From the NCBI RefSeq assembly GCF_003259255.1, contig NZ_QGOL01000002.1, forward strand, positions 372,001 to 436,000: DNA of 64,000 bases. Direction: 5' to 3'. The notes under the pieces were generated by a model. That model searched no databases. It saw only the letters and a list, made by a program, of their open reading frames with translations, and was not told where the DNA came from. Positions 46,301 to 54,268 of the stretch are shown one piece after another. Each line of letters opens with the position of its first letter. The stretch's first letter is position 1. The position numbers were made by a program, and so were the translations under genes. This DNA comes from Algoriphagus litoralis (GTDB lineage Bacteria; Bacteroidota; Bacteroidia; Cytophagales; Cyclobacteriaceae).

Positions 46301-46688
46301 GATAGGCTTGATCGGCCTCAGCCGCTTTTTCCTTTAATCGTAAAACATCCCGGTAGAAAAAGTCAAGGTGTTTTTTGGTCAGTCCATTCAGGTCAGCTTG
46401 TGCGAGTAGATAGTTTTGAAGAAAAGCAAGAAAGAGGGAATAGTGAGGATCGGTCTGCTGGTCGGGATCAATTTCCTTTCGGAAAAAGGAAGCCCAGTCC
46501 CCATCCCAATCCTCATCCTGGGTTCTAAACTTAAGTTGAGCGGCCAGACCAATTGCATAGGCTTTCAAGTCCTGGAGTTTTCGGCCATCCACTGCCACAA
46601 AGCTTGGCAGCAGACTTTCCAAAAGTCTGTTGCCACGGTTGGTTCCGCTTCCGGGTACTTGGGTGCTATGGCAGCTGTCAGTGCTCAT
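43305..46688 (-). CDS. Giant eCIS baseplate wedge protein (Afp11-like, baseplate J family)
   Basis: A 1127-residue wedge protein. The N-terminal 120 residues form a helical docking region; the C-terminal third contains the baseplate-J core, including KQRAVARWDYEHLVLEYFPE near 930 and HVTVVLVANVQNKNAIDPLR later. An unusual helix-hairpin-helix-like segment (about 341-387; SLDQVDEVRGMGKDKIADLL) is inserted in the middle. Like its neighbour it is larger than the T4 equivalent, fitting a cage-bearing baseplate. Its start overlaps the gp25 gene stop by four bases (ATGA), and its stop lies four bases before the next start. Confidence 0.85.
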   Translation of the reverse strand: MSTDSCHSTQVPGSGTNRGNRLLESLLPSFVAVDGRKLQDLKAYAIGLAAQLKFRTQDEDWDGDWASFFRKEIDPDQQTDPHYSLFLAFLQNYLLAQADLNGLTKKHLDFFYRDVLRLKEKAAEADQAYLIIQLAKHVGEHLLPKNSEFKAGKDDIGKEIIFKNHQTETINKAEVASIKALFKDENGRFYKSPIANSADGLGAEILNADGRWNPFGRPKSFFPSSDRQSAILGFAVASPTLVLAEGLRKITLTLSFQPQEGLLEKLKSLHLNSTFRFLLSGEKDWIEAAVGFPTGEESVEGDVLAFLNGANTWQDIAGLEPQAGPVFDDPELGIHRPFRGYDIGEVTAKNILSKRASLAGNRFSSLDQVDEVRGMGKDKIADLLFSFKTQKHELRDLGPRGVELLLKCHLIPDQDAVVGYNEAVLLQKFKTAQPVLKVELEDTTQSYAYPILQGIELSSIKIDVDVSGLENLILQNDQTILPVGKNINPFGFRPALGSNFYIGSREAFSKSLKSLTFHLEWHGLPSLGFSNHYAEYSPVKTNSSFQAKAYFLDDRSWGNSKKTFNLFSGSGAPNTNQSYSISSSDLGGIEPEPELEQFISWSPSSKRGFLKLSLTGEDFGHQEYPKLFANKAILKTKAENPNTVALPNEPYTPEVKSVKLDYTASDSFQIGESDWNSFFHIGAFGEAKQDKNPGLLVPDYWEEGYLLIGLTTHLPGQSIQLLINVLDGSANPEKTVPTVYWSYLSGNEWKIFDKLDVVLDETNGLIQTGLVGFTMPRSADQSHTILDDGMTWIRATVKENSDAIPDFTHIIAQAIRVTFEDFENDPNRLATALPAKTIAKLKNSQAQISKIDQPFASFGGKTAEALEDFYTRISERLRHKQRAVARWDYEHLVLEYFPEIYQVKALNHTEYDGNLENYRALAPRHVTVVLVANVQNKNAIDPLRPKASVALIAKVREFISEICSAGVHLHVVNPVYEELQIKANVRFLAGVDRSLFAKKLEDDLKAFLSPWAFQSPEAFTFAGEIHSSVVLHFVEKLPYVDYLTCFELYHIIKNPVNGEIISRKQVEEAKGSTGVSLLGSVGSIDTYGDHLITILETEDCECADNVVPAIIDITSTESSDMEEAFDT

Positions 46689-47116
46689 TTGGGTACGTCA
46701 GTGGCTTCTATGAAAAGGTATGGATAGACTAGGTTTTGTCTGTTGTTTGTAGAGATGATGAAGTAGCTAATCAGAACTTCGATTCTGCCTTCGGCATAGT
46801 TTGGTCTCATGTCTATTTCCTCCACTTTCACCCGGGGCTCGTGGAAGAGAATTGCTCGTTTGATCCTGTTTGTAATCATAGTTGCTGTGGTCACATTCAG
46901 TGTCTCAAACAGGAGATCCTCCATGTTAGCCCCATACTCTGGGCGTAGGACTCGCTCTCCGATGGAGGTATTCAAGAGAATGATCAGACTCTGGCGAATG
47001 TCTTCTTCGTTTTCGACCATGCTGACATGGCTTGGACTTGGTTCTTCCTTTGACTTTCTAAGAAAAGTCACAGGGAAAGCCCATCCACGTCCTAGAAATG
47101 TGTTTTTCTCTGCCAT
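46685..47116 (-). CDS. GPW/gp25 family baseplate protein (Afp9-like)
   Basis: A 143-residue protein of the gp25 family, the wedge component that nucleates the sheath. It contains FLGRGWAFPVTF at the N-terminus, DIRQSLIILLNTSIGERVLR (the EPR-type core motif appears as RPEYG), and ITNRIKRAILFHEPRVKVEE. Length is typical for eCIS gp25 proteins. It is tightly packed: one base separates it from the PAAR gene, and four bases overlap with the next wedge gene. Confidence 0.92.
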   Translation of the reverse strand: MAEKNTFLGRGWAFPVTFLRKSKEEPSPSHVSMVENEEDIRQSLIILLNTSIGERVLRPEYGANMEDLLFETLNVTTATMITNRIKRAILFHEPRVKVEEIDMRPNYAEGRIEVLISYFIISTNNRQNLVYPYLFIEATDVPK

Positions 47117-47117
47117 A

Positions 47118-47396
47118 TCATCCGATGATTACTGTGGGTTCGCCTACTACAGCCGCTGCTCCGCAGACACAGGTGTCACCGACCCGGACAGCGGGTTTTC
47201 CGCCAATCATTACTGTTGCACTCCCTTGAATAAAAGGACTCGCTGTGGGTTGGTGTGAATTTGGAGGAAGAGAACAGACGTGGTTGTCACCTAGTACTGC
47301 AGCCGGCATACCGCCGATCAACACCGTGGCGACTCCCGGCCCGATGACTGTTCCTCCGTGATTGGTAGTATCTGTGACTCTGACTGCTGCTGGCAT
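47118..47396 (-). CDS. PAAR domain spike-tip protein (Afp10-like)
   Basis: A 92-residue protein with PAAR repeats (GGTVIGPGVATVLIGGMPAAVLGD and a second copy with VMIGGKPAVRVGD, shown in part), cysteine and histidine zinc-site candidates in HVCSLPPNSHQP and GDTCVC. PAAR proteins form the sharp cone on top of the VgrG trimer. This is a bare PAAR without an effector extension, so cargo is not carried on the tip. Gaps of three bases to the spike gene and one to gp25. Confidence 0.93.
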   Translation of the reverse strand: MPAAVRVTDTTNHGGTVIGPGVATVLIGGMPAAVLGDNHVCSLPPNSHQPTASPFIQGSATVMIGGKPAVRVGDTCVCGAAAVVGEPTVIIG

Positions 47397-47399
47397 CGT

Positions 47400-49148
47400 T
47401 TAATTGATTTGAACTAGTGAACCTTTGACTGCCGTGCTTCCTGAGGAGGATAGCTCTGCTCCCGCACCGCCTTCTGCTTTGAACTGTGCAGAAGCCTTGA
47501 TTTCGATATTTGTTCCTTCGATTTTGACATCTCCGGATGCTTTCAGGATAATGTCTTTGGCTGATTCTAATGTGATTCCATCTGCACTCAAGGAAGCCTT
47601 ATTCCCATTCTCGTCTTCCAGAAGAATACTACCTTCATCATCGCTGAGGATTATTTTATTCCCATTTGGGGTTTCTATGCTGATCGACTTTTTCTCATCG
47701 TCAAAAACCAGCTTTAATTCTGTCTTGGTGACAATTCCTTTTTGATAGTTATCGTCATTTTGATTCAAAGGAGCAGGACGGGCTGAGCTGTAGAGCTTGC
47801 CAAGAATAATGGCATCCCTCGGATTTTCATTGACAAAACCGACGATGACTTCATCTCCGATTTCCGGCATGAAAAAGATTCCTCTGTTATCCCCGGCATC
47901 AGGAGAGGCCATTCTTGCCCAAGTCCCTTCAGAGCCTGGATCGATGATGGGCAAAAAAATCTTGACCCGATTTTCACCCAAGGGATCTTCCAAAGAAGTC
48001 ACTTTACCGACATGTAATCCCTGAATAGCTGGGACCAAACCTGCTGCAGGCACGTCCAATACGTCATCATATAGGCTGGAAATAAACCGGGAATCGAGTC
48101 CCAAACCCAGGTGGGTGTACCATTTCCTGTTTGGAGATATTTCATGGTAAACTGATGAAACGAAAGCTTTCCCGTTGAATCGGTCACCAAAGCCCGCCAA
48201 GGAAACCATGTCTCCCGGCTTGATCGTATTGTCCCCTAAAATTTTGATTTGCCCCTGAATCTTAGAAAGGCGACTTCGCATCAATTTGGCGTCAGCCCAA
48301 GATTGCAATTCCTGATCATCCAAGCCTCCGCTATGCTGAAGGCGAAAATCGCTCAGGCCGATCACATCGGCGAGTTGGGATCCGCTCAGATTGCTTTGAA
48401 AATCCATGCCAGGATCGCTCGCTTCAGTTTCTTTGAGTTCTTGATTGGCCAGATCCCAACTCATGCTTTTGCTGGCAGAGTACTGCGTTCGAGCGTCCAT
48501 TTCTGCCTGAAACTCGACTACATTCGCACCAAACTGAAGCTCCAATTTGCCTTCTGCGCTGGTTTCTGGTTTCTGGATTTTGATTTTCCCGTCCTCGACA
48601 ATGGCTATTTTTCCATTGACTTCGGCACGGGTTAGGATGAAATCCCAATCTGTGACATAGTATTGGACCATTTCAGGGTGGGACAATGAAGTGTCTTCGA
48701 CCTCAGCGCTTATTCCACTGTAGGTGCCGATGATTTCCTCGATGATATCTGAATCTTTAGATTCAAAAAAATATTTGTTTTTGCGGCCCACAGTCATTTT
48801 GATGGTAGGATCTTTAAGCTCGATCGTGAGTTTAGAGGCCTTTTCTGAGACTTCAAGCCCATGTCGGATGATGATTCCTTTGAAAATGGTTTGTTCGATG
48901 GCATTGTATCCTGCCTTGATTTCAATTTCATTTCCGGGAACAAAAAGTTCGCCTCCACTTAATTCAAAATCCCCCTCAGAAACATCTCCATCATAGAGCA
49001 CCAGCCGTGCTGATGGAATTTTATTGATTGCCTTTTGGACTGAAATCATGGCTACACCTACTGACGCGGGCAATTCGCTTCCATCAGAAAAAATCTTGTA
49101 GGTAGCTAGGCTTGGGTTAGTTTCGGTGCTGACAGGTACTAAAGGCAT
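47400..49148 (-). CDS. VgrG-like spike protein (Afp8-like, baseplate assembly protein V)
   Basis: A 582-residue spike protein. Residues 1-370 form the gp27-like base, 378-455 the gp5-type OB fold (VGKVTSLEDPLGENRVKIFL and GDEVIVGFVNENPRDAIILG), and 475-582 a triple beta-helix needle seen as short repeating strands (SISIETPNGNKIILSDDEGS). The trimer pierces the target envelope and carries the PAAR tip. No enzymatic extension follows the needle. Four bases separate it from the LysM gene. Confidence 0.92.
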   Translation of the reverse strand: MPLVPVSTETNPSLATYKIFSDGSELPASVGVAMISVQKAINKIPSARLVLYDGDVSEGDFELSGGELFVPGNEIEIKAGYNAIEQTIFKGIIIRHGLEVSEKASKLTIELKDPTIKMTVGRKNKYFFESKDSDIIEEIIGTYSGISAEVEDTSLSHPEMVQYYVTDWDFILTRAEVNGKIAIVEDGKIKIQKPETSAEGKLELQFGANVVEFQAEMDARTQYSASKSMSWDLANQELKETEASDPGMDFQSNLSGSQLADVIGLSDFRLQHSGGLDDQELQSWADAKLMRSRLSKIQGQIKILGDNTIKPGDMVSLAGFGDRFNGKAFVSSVYHEISPNRKWYTHLGLGLDSRFISSLYDDVLDVPAAGLVPAIQGLHVGKVTSLEDPLGENRVKIFLPIIDPGSEGTWARMASPDAGDNRGIFFMPEIGDEVIVGFVNENPRDAIILGKLYSSARPAPLNQNDDNYQKGIVTKTELKLVFDDEKKSISIETPNGNKIILSDDEGSILLEDENGNKASLSADGITLESAKDIILKASGDVKIEGTNIEIKASAQFKAEGGAGAELSSSGSTAVKGSLVQIN

Positions 49149-49152
49149 GGAT

Positions 49153-49944
49153 TTAGGATTTGGCTAAGGGTGGAAAAAAGACTTCCTGACCTACTTCGAG
49201 TCTGCGGAAGTTTCTGAGTTTATTTGCTTTGGCCACCTCCAAATAGTATTCGGAAGTCCCATAGATTCTCTGGCACATAATGGGAAGTGTATCGCCCGAT
49301 TTCACCACACGAATGTGCGTGAGATCAGGAGAGGTTCGGCCGGCTTCTGCAGCTTGCTCCTGTCGGGAGATGCTTTGCTTAAAGCTAGCGGCGACGGTTG
49401 CTCGGATGGGAAGTCCCGCAGCATTGAATAACTTGTAATTGATGGTGGCTTTTTCCAATACTCCACGAAATTGAAAAGCACCCCAATTGATCTGGAGGAA
49501 GTTTGGTTTGTGAGTAGAAGATTGAATTTTTTGGGTGATTTCAAGAAATTTTTGAATCGCCCTATCGACATGTTTATCCTCTTTGATCAGGTCAAAAGCA
49601 GAGACTTTATTTCCGCTGATCCGATCCAGATTGGGTTTATTGTCGCCTAAGTAGGAGAGATTCACATCGCCGGGAACGTCTTTTCCCGGAGGTGAGGTAG
49701 CTGTAGCGTCGAAGAAAAACTCAAAGGAAACCCCTTCAGACTGATTGGATTTGAACTGGTTTTGTGCACCGTCTGTGAGCCCCTCTTCTGGAATCCACTT
49801 GTTGGTGATTTCCTGACTGAAGGCTGTAGGATTGTACATCACCACATAGGTCTCTGAGGAGGTATTGTACTGATCATCAGAGAAAGCCGTTATCTTTAGC
49901 TTTTCCAGTCCTCCCAATGGAGAAAAAATATCTTTAAGAGCCAT
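49153..49944 (-). CDS. eCIS tube-spike adaptor with LysM domain (Afp7-like)
   Basis: A 263-residue protein: N-terminal CIS-tube-type domain (about 15-195; VVMYNPTAFSQEITNKW and LQINWGAFQFRGVLEKATIN) and C-terminal LysM domain (about 210-258; VVKSGDTLPIMCQRIYGTSE). In Afp, PVC and phage tails this protein joins the tube to the VgrG-like hub; the LysM fold serves in assembly (as in T4 gp53) rather than cell-wall hydrolysis. Ten bases separate it from the small DUF5908 gene. Confidence 0.9.
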   Translation of the reverse strand: MALKDIFSPLGGLEKLKITAFSDDQYNTSSETYVVMYNPTAFSQEITNKWIPEEGLTDGAQNQFKSNQSEGVSFEFFFDATATSPPGKDVPGDVNLSYLGDNKPNLDRISGNKVSAFDLIKEDKHVDRAIQKFLEITQKIQSSTHKPNFLQINWGAFQFRGVLEKATINYKLFNAAGLPIRATVAASFKQSISRQEQAAEAGRTSPDLTHIRVVKSGDTLPIMCQRIYGTSEYYLEVAKANKLRNFRRLEVGQEVFFPPLAKS

Positions 49945-49954
49945 AGCTTCAAGA

Positions 49955-50110
49955 TTAGCGTTCGTTTTTTTCCTTGATTAAGCGAGTGAGTTCCTGTATC
50001 CCAACAAGCACAGATTCTGTTCCCGGTTGGGGCTTGGATGATCCTGTTGGCTTTTCTTCCGCAGTATCCACAGTTGTGCGGATGATGAGTTCTTTGATTT
50101 CAATGGGCAT
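49955..50110 (-). CDS. DUF5908 small eCIS protein (Afp6 position)
   Basis: Fifty-one residues, translated here directly from the sequence: MPIEIKELIIRTTV at the start, a Pro/Gly/Ser-rich middle, and IQELTRLIKEKNER at the C-terminus. The opening is the DUF5908 hallmark; this tiny gene regularly lies between the second tube gene and the LysM gene of eCIS loci. It starts two bases after the tube gene stop. Its structural role is unknown to me; a plug or adaptor inside the tube-baseplate junction is possible. Confidence 0.8.
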   Translation of the reverse strand: MPIEIKELIIRTTVDTAEEKPTGSSKPQPGTESVLVGIQELTRLIKEKNER

Positions 50111-50112
50111 AA

Positions 50113-50586
50113 TCAGAATGGTAAAACATCTCCGGGTGAAATCCTTCGATAGTATTGGTAGGCAAATTCAATGGATTCGATCATCAGCGAATTTTCCATG
50201 GCATTGAGTCCTTCTATACTCCATTTGACCGGCCAGGCGTTGATGAAATTCCAAGCCTGTAAGGGCAAATGGTCTTCATTAAGTAAAATGACCGTGATGT
50301 CATGGGATTCAAATTGGAAACCCTCCACTGAATCTTTAAACCACTTTACCGCTTGAGTACCGCTGAGCATACCACGTTTCATTGTGAGATTGGGATAGGC
50401 AATCGGTCCGGGCATGCGGTGTTTGAATCTGTTTTCTCCTCCCTCGGCATATTCCTCAACTCCAATTTCCACACTCAGACCTCCCACTTCCTGAAATCCT
50501 ATATCAGGTAGTCCGGGATATTTGAGCAGCAATCCTTCCAGTCGGACCAGAAAGTGAAAACCGGTAGGCGGATGGAAAATGGTCAT
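50113..50586 (-). CDS. eCIS inner-tube protein 2 (Afp5-like tube initiator)
   Basis: A 157-residue protein of the phage T4 gp19-like tube family: FHFLVRLEGLLLKYPGLPDI, FQEVGGLSVEIGVEEYAEGG and LTMKRGMLSGTQAVKWFKDS, with a C-terminal SIEGLNAMENSLMIESIEFA. It is a divergent paralogue of the main tube gene just upstream; such a second copy usually forms the first rings on the baseplate. Three bases from the main tube gene. Confidence 0.88.
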   Translation of the reverse strand: MTIFHPPTGFHFLVRLEGLLLKYPGLPDIGFQEVGGLSVEIGVEEYAEGGENRFKHRMPGPIAYPNLTMKRGMLSGTQAVKWFKDSVEGFQFESHDITVILLNEDHLPLQAWNFINAWPVKWSIEGLNAMENSLMIESIEFAYQYYRRISPGDVLPF

Positions 50587-50589
50587 GGA

Positions 50590-51024
50590 TTAGGGTGTTT
50601 CGATTGCCAATCCTTCGTGGCAGAGCTCGATGGTCTCTATGGCCACTTCATTTCCAGTTGAGTTAAGCGTCGGCCCTTCTACTTTGCATGGCCAAGCTTC
50701 TTTTACTTTCCAAACCATGACGGGCTCATGCTCCTCATTGAGCAAGCTGATAGTGAGATCTCTTCGCTCAATTTTGTTCATTTTCACCGTATTGAGCCAT
50801 TGGAAAAACTCATTGTCAGCACGGAATGCGCCACGCTTCAGGACGATGTTGCTGAATTGAGGAATGCCCGGCATCTTGGTGACATGGTACTCCAGGGAGC
50901 TTCCTTCTCGGTAGTCGATGGACTGAAGCTCGATGGTAAGTCCTGAAACCTCCGTGAAGCCGATGCGGGTGCCGCCCCATTCTACCTGAAAATGAAAGAC
51001 GGATAATGGATATGCTACTGCCAT
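50590..51024 (-). CDS. eCIS main inner-tube protein (Afp1-like)
   Basis: A 144-residue gp19/Hcp-like tube subunit: PLSVFHFQVEWGGTRIGFTE, VSGLTIELQSIDYREGSSLE, IVLKRGAFRADNEFFQWLNT and the C-terminal NEVAIETIELCHEGL. Hexamer rings stack into the tube that holds cargo. It lies 37 bases after the shorter sheath gene and is followed by the second tube protein. Confidence 0.92.
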   Translation of the reverse strand: MAVAYPLSVFHFQVEWGGTRIGFTEVSGLTIELQSIDYREGSSLEYHVTKMPGIPQFSNIVLKRGAFRADNEFFQWLNTVKMNKIERRDLTISLLNEEHEPVMVWKVKEAWPCKVEGPTLNSTGNEVAIETIELCHEGLAIETP

Positions 51025-51061
51025 GATCTATTGGTTTTAAAAGTTTTGATGAGTAAAGTGA

Positions 51062-52513
51062 TTAGGATTCCTGAAGCTTGTGCGAGAATTTCAGGATGAT
51101 AAATTCAGCGGGACGAACAGCTGCCAAGCCGATCTCCACATTCATTCGGCCCCCTAGGATGTCCTGAGCAGTCATGGTGATTCCCAGTCCAATTCGTACA
51201 AAGAATGCTTCCTCGGGTTTGGCGCCAGCAAGTGCCCCGTCTCTCCAAAGCTTCGCAAGAAAATTCTCAATCATAGTTTTGACACGAAGCCATGTGTTGG
51301 CATCATTTGGTTCAAAAACCACAAATTCAGTTGCTTTTTTTACCGATTCTTCGATGAAGATGAACAGTCTTCGCACAGGTACATATCGCCATTCGTTATC
51401 GTTGCCTGCTAGTGTTCTGGCTCCCCAGACCAATGTGCCTTTGCCTGTGAATGAGCGGATCACATTGATAGATTTACCAGAGGAAGCATCCACATTCAGA
51501 GAGGCTTGTTGCTCGTTAGATACTTTGATTTCTGGACCGATAATGGAACGGATATCTACATTTGCCGGAGCTTTCCAGACGCCTCGTTGACTGTCTACTC
51601 GGGCATAAACTCCCGCTATAGCACCTGAGGGAGGGACAGTCATATAGAGTTTATTTAATTCCGAGAGGATAGCCCGATGAAGGCTAGGGTCAGCGGTGGC
51701 TATGGCGTCCAAGTTGGAGCCATTTGCAGAGTTGGTAATAGCTGGATTAGGCGTGCCTGCACCAATGTAGGTGTGGGATTGGCTGATACTCACGGTGGAG
51801 GAGCTGTAGCCGAGATTTAGCGCGCTTTTGAGATTTGGATAGTATGCAGCACCATATTTCAAATCTCCACTTCCTATTCCTGAATTTCTGAAATTGTCCG
51901 CATCTGCGATTGGATCGGCCGTATTGACTTTCACATCCAAAATAACAAATCGGTCTTTGAGCAATTCGCACTGTGCCAATGCTGCTTCATACACTGATTT
52001 GGCATTTGCTAAAGTCAGATCATCCGGAAATACGATCAGGGTAGGCTCATCCACTTTTTCCAAGGCTGTTAATCCTCCCAATAGACTGGTCGGTGTGGTA
52101 CTGTCTCCCACACTTGGAGGAGCGGAGAAGTCATTGACCGAGATGATGTAGCAGGGACCTCCGCCATTATCAAAGAATAGCCTTAGGCTGTAGTACATTT
52201 TAAATGCACTGGTCGTGGGGGGTGGGCTGGCCTTGATGGTTCTGGCACTGAGTTTTGCCGGCTGACTATTTTCCCCGGTATACGTGTCAGTGATGGTAAC
52301 TGTGATAATCTCAGGCTGCGCAAATCCGAAAATTGATTCATATTCCAGCATCGAAGTAATCCGCGTGGGAATACCTCTGACGGATTCACCATTCTTTGAA
52401 GCTAGGTCTGTATGCCCGATAAAAGCCGGAATAGCTGTCTCTACTGCTGCTATCGAGGCTGGAAAGGTTGAGATTTCTTTGATGTATACACCTGGGGTAG
52501 CGTAGTTTGACAT
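51062..52513 (-). CDS. eCIS contractile sheath protein, shorter form
   Basis: A 483-residue sheath protein. The N-terminus TPGVYIKEISTFPASIAAVE and the C-terminal domain (GKSINVIRSFTGKGTLVWGA, PVRRLFIFIEESVKKATEFV, VEIGLAAVRPAEFIILKF) are the tail-sheath signatures. Over the last 138 residues or so it differs from the upstream sheath gene at only about 15 positions by my alignment, so the two are tandem paralogues. It lacks the insert present in the other. In eCIS with two sheath genes, one usually builds most of the tail and the other the baseplate-proximal layer; which does which cannot be told. Confidence 0.93.
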   Translation of the reverse strand: MSNYATPGVYIKEISTFPASIAAVETAIPAFIGHTDLASKNGESVRGIPTRITSMLEYESIFGFAQPEIITVTITDTYTGENSQPAKLSARTIKASPPPTTSAFKMYYSLRLFFDNGGGPCYIISVNDFSAPPSVGDSTTPTSLLGGLTALEKVDEPTLIVFPDDLTLANAKSVYEAALAQCELLKDRFVILDVKVNTADPIADADNFRNSGIGSGDLKYGAAYYPNLKSALNLGYSSSTVSISQSHTYIGAGTPNPAITNSANGSNLDAIATADPSLHRAILSELNKLYMTVPPSGAIAGVYARVDSQRGVWKAPANVDIRSIIGPEIKVSNEQQASLNVDASSGKSINVIRSFTGKGTLVWGARTLAGNDNEWRYVPVRRLFIFIEESVKKATEFVVFEPNDANTWLRVKTMIENFLAKLWRDGALAGAKPEEAFFVRIGLGITMTAQDILGGRMNVEIGLAAVRPAEFIILKFSHKLQES

Positions 52514-52541
52514 GAGTTTTGCGTTTTGGGGTTAAAAGGGA

Positions 52542-54257
52542 TTAGGATTCTTGAAGTTTGTGCGAAAACTTCAGGATGATAAATTCTGCCGGTCTTACTG
52601 CCGCCAGTCCGATTTCTACAATCATTCTGCCTTCCAGAATGTCCAAGGCTGTCATCGTCTGACCCAAGCCTACTCTCACAAAAAATGCTTGCTCTGCTTT
52701 AGCTCCTGCAAGCGCTCCTTCCCTCCAGAGATTGGTGAGGAAGTTTTCGATCATTGTTTTTACGCGAAGCCAAGTATTGGCATCATTCGGTTCAAAGACC
52801 ACAAATTCAGTGGCTTTTTTCACTGATTCTTCTATGAAAATATAGAGTCTACGAACGGGTATGTAGCGCCATTCATTATCATTGCCTGCAAGTGTCCGCG
52901 CACCCCATACCAGATTTCCTTTTCCTTGGAAAAAGCGAATGACGTTGATTGATTTTCCCGAGGTTGCATCTACATTTAATCCCGCCTGCTCATCAGCGCT
53001 TACCGAAACAGTCGGACTCAATACCGATCTCAAGTCCACATTGGCGGGTGCTTTCCACACGCCACGCTGGCTATCTACCCTTGAGTAGACACCTGCCATA
53101 CTAGCGGCAGGATATAATTCCATCAGCTTACTTTGTAGACTACCAATGATTAGATTATACAAGGTCTTATCAGGGCCAATCCAGGTGAAGGTACCTGTAC
53201 CTGATATCGTTGCGCCGGGAGTAGCGGCAGGGATATAAGTGAAACCGAGTTTTCCAGCTTCACCGATTGATTTTGCAGTAAGAGTCAGCGTGGCTGAGGT
53301 TCGTGTCACAGTAAAGGGAAGACCTGGTTGTAAGGCATCCAAGGCAGTTTTCATTGCAGTTGCCGTGGCTATCTCTGTTCCTGCCTTGGTGAACTGTGTG
53401 CCTTCTTTGAATTGGATACCTCCGATCACAAATTCTTCTGTATCAATTTCATCATTGTCGGTGATGGTAATTTCCGCTTTCGCCAGGTTTTCACCATTCC
53501 CGATTTCTGCTAGGGTTTTTTGGTGAAAAGGGCCCAAACCATTTCCGCCGCGGTTATCCACCACGGTCAGGGAGTTTTGATCAAAATTTCTAAAAAGGAT
53601 GGTCTTCAACCCGGGATAGTAAGCTGCGCCATATTTGAGGTCAGAGCTGCCAACTTCAGCGCGAAAGTCTTCCCCGTCTTCGACTACAGTTTGACCAGAA
53701 TAATGGAGCGCATCCATGAGGGCAAATCGATCCTGAAGCTTGGCACATTGTGCCAGCATCTGATCATGGAGGGTTTTTCGATTGATAGCAGTAAGATTTG
53801 CAGCTTCTGGCACTACGAGGAGTGTGGGCTCATCTTCTTCTTCCAGCACTTTTAATCCAGCCAATAGATCGGCGATATCGATATCGTCTCCGGTAGGGCT
53901 GGCTACAAAGTCCCCTACTGAAACAACCCAGCATGGACCACCTCCATTGGAGAAGTACATGTAAACCTGATAAGTCATCAGGTATTGAGAAAAATTTGCG
54001 GGATCGGTAATGGCTACATTTGGTCCATCACTGATGGTGATCGTGTAGTTTTCAAAAAATGACTCTCCGAAAATTTCTTTGTACTCCAGATAGGAGGTCA
54101 CCCTGACGGGAATATTAGGATCGAAAGAATCCCCATTTCGGATACGCTGTCTAGTATAACCAATAAAAGCTGGGATGGCAGTAGCCACCGGTACAATCGA
54201 TGCGGGTAGGGTGGAGATTTCCTGGATGTACACCCCGGGTGTTTTGAATTCTGCCAT
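52542..54257 (-). CDS. eCIS contractile sheath protein, longer form with inserted domain
   Basis: A 571-residue sheath paralogue starting MAEFKTPGVYIQEISTLPAS and ending with the same sheath C-terminal domain as its neighbour (GKSINVIRFFQGKGNLVWGA). An extra domain of about 105 residues (about 258-362) is inserted between the central and C-terminal sheath domains; it contains TKAGTEIATATAMKTALDAL and TRTSATLTLTAKSIGEAGKL, a beta-rich pattern resembling decoration domains of phage structural proteins. It would lie on the outside of the particle. Gaps of 11 bases upstream and 28 downstream. Confidence 0.92.
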   Translation of the reverse strand: MAEFKTPGVYIQEISTLPASIVPVATAIPAFIGYTRQRIRNGDSFDPNIPVRVTSYLEYKEIFGESFFENYTITISDGPNVAITDPANFSQYLMTYQVYMYFSNGGGPCWVVSVGDFVASPTGDDIDIADLLAGLKVLEEEDEPTLLVVPEAANLTAINRKTLHDQMLAQCAKLQDRFALMDALHYSGQTVVEDGEDFRAEVGSSDLKYGAAYYPGLKTILFRNFDQNSLTVVDNRGGNGLGPFHQKTLAEIGNGENLAKAEITITDNDEIDTEEFVIGGIQFKEGTQFTKAGTEIATATAMKTALDALQPGLPFTVTRTSATLTLTAKSIGEAGKLGFTYIPAATPGATISGTGTFTWIGPDKTLYNLIIGSLQSKLMELYPAASMAGVYSRVDSQRGVWKAPANVDLRSVLSPTVSVSADEQAGLNVDATSGKSINVIRFFQGKGNLVWGARTLAGNDNEWRYIPVRRLYIFIEESVKKATEFVVFEPNDANTWLRVKTMIENFLTNLWREGALAGAKAEQAFFVRVGLGQTMTALDILEGRMIVEIGLAAVRPAEFIILKFSHKLQES

Positions 54258-54268
54258 ATCAGTTAGGA

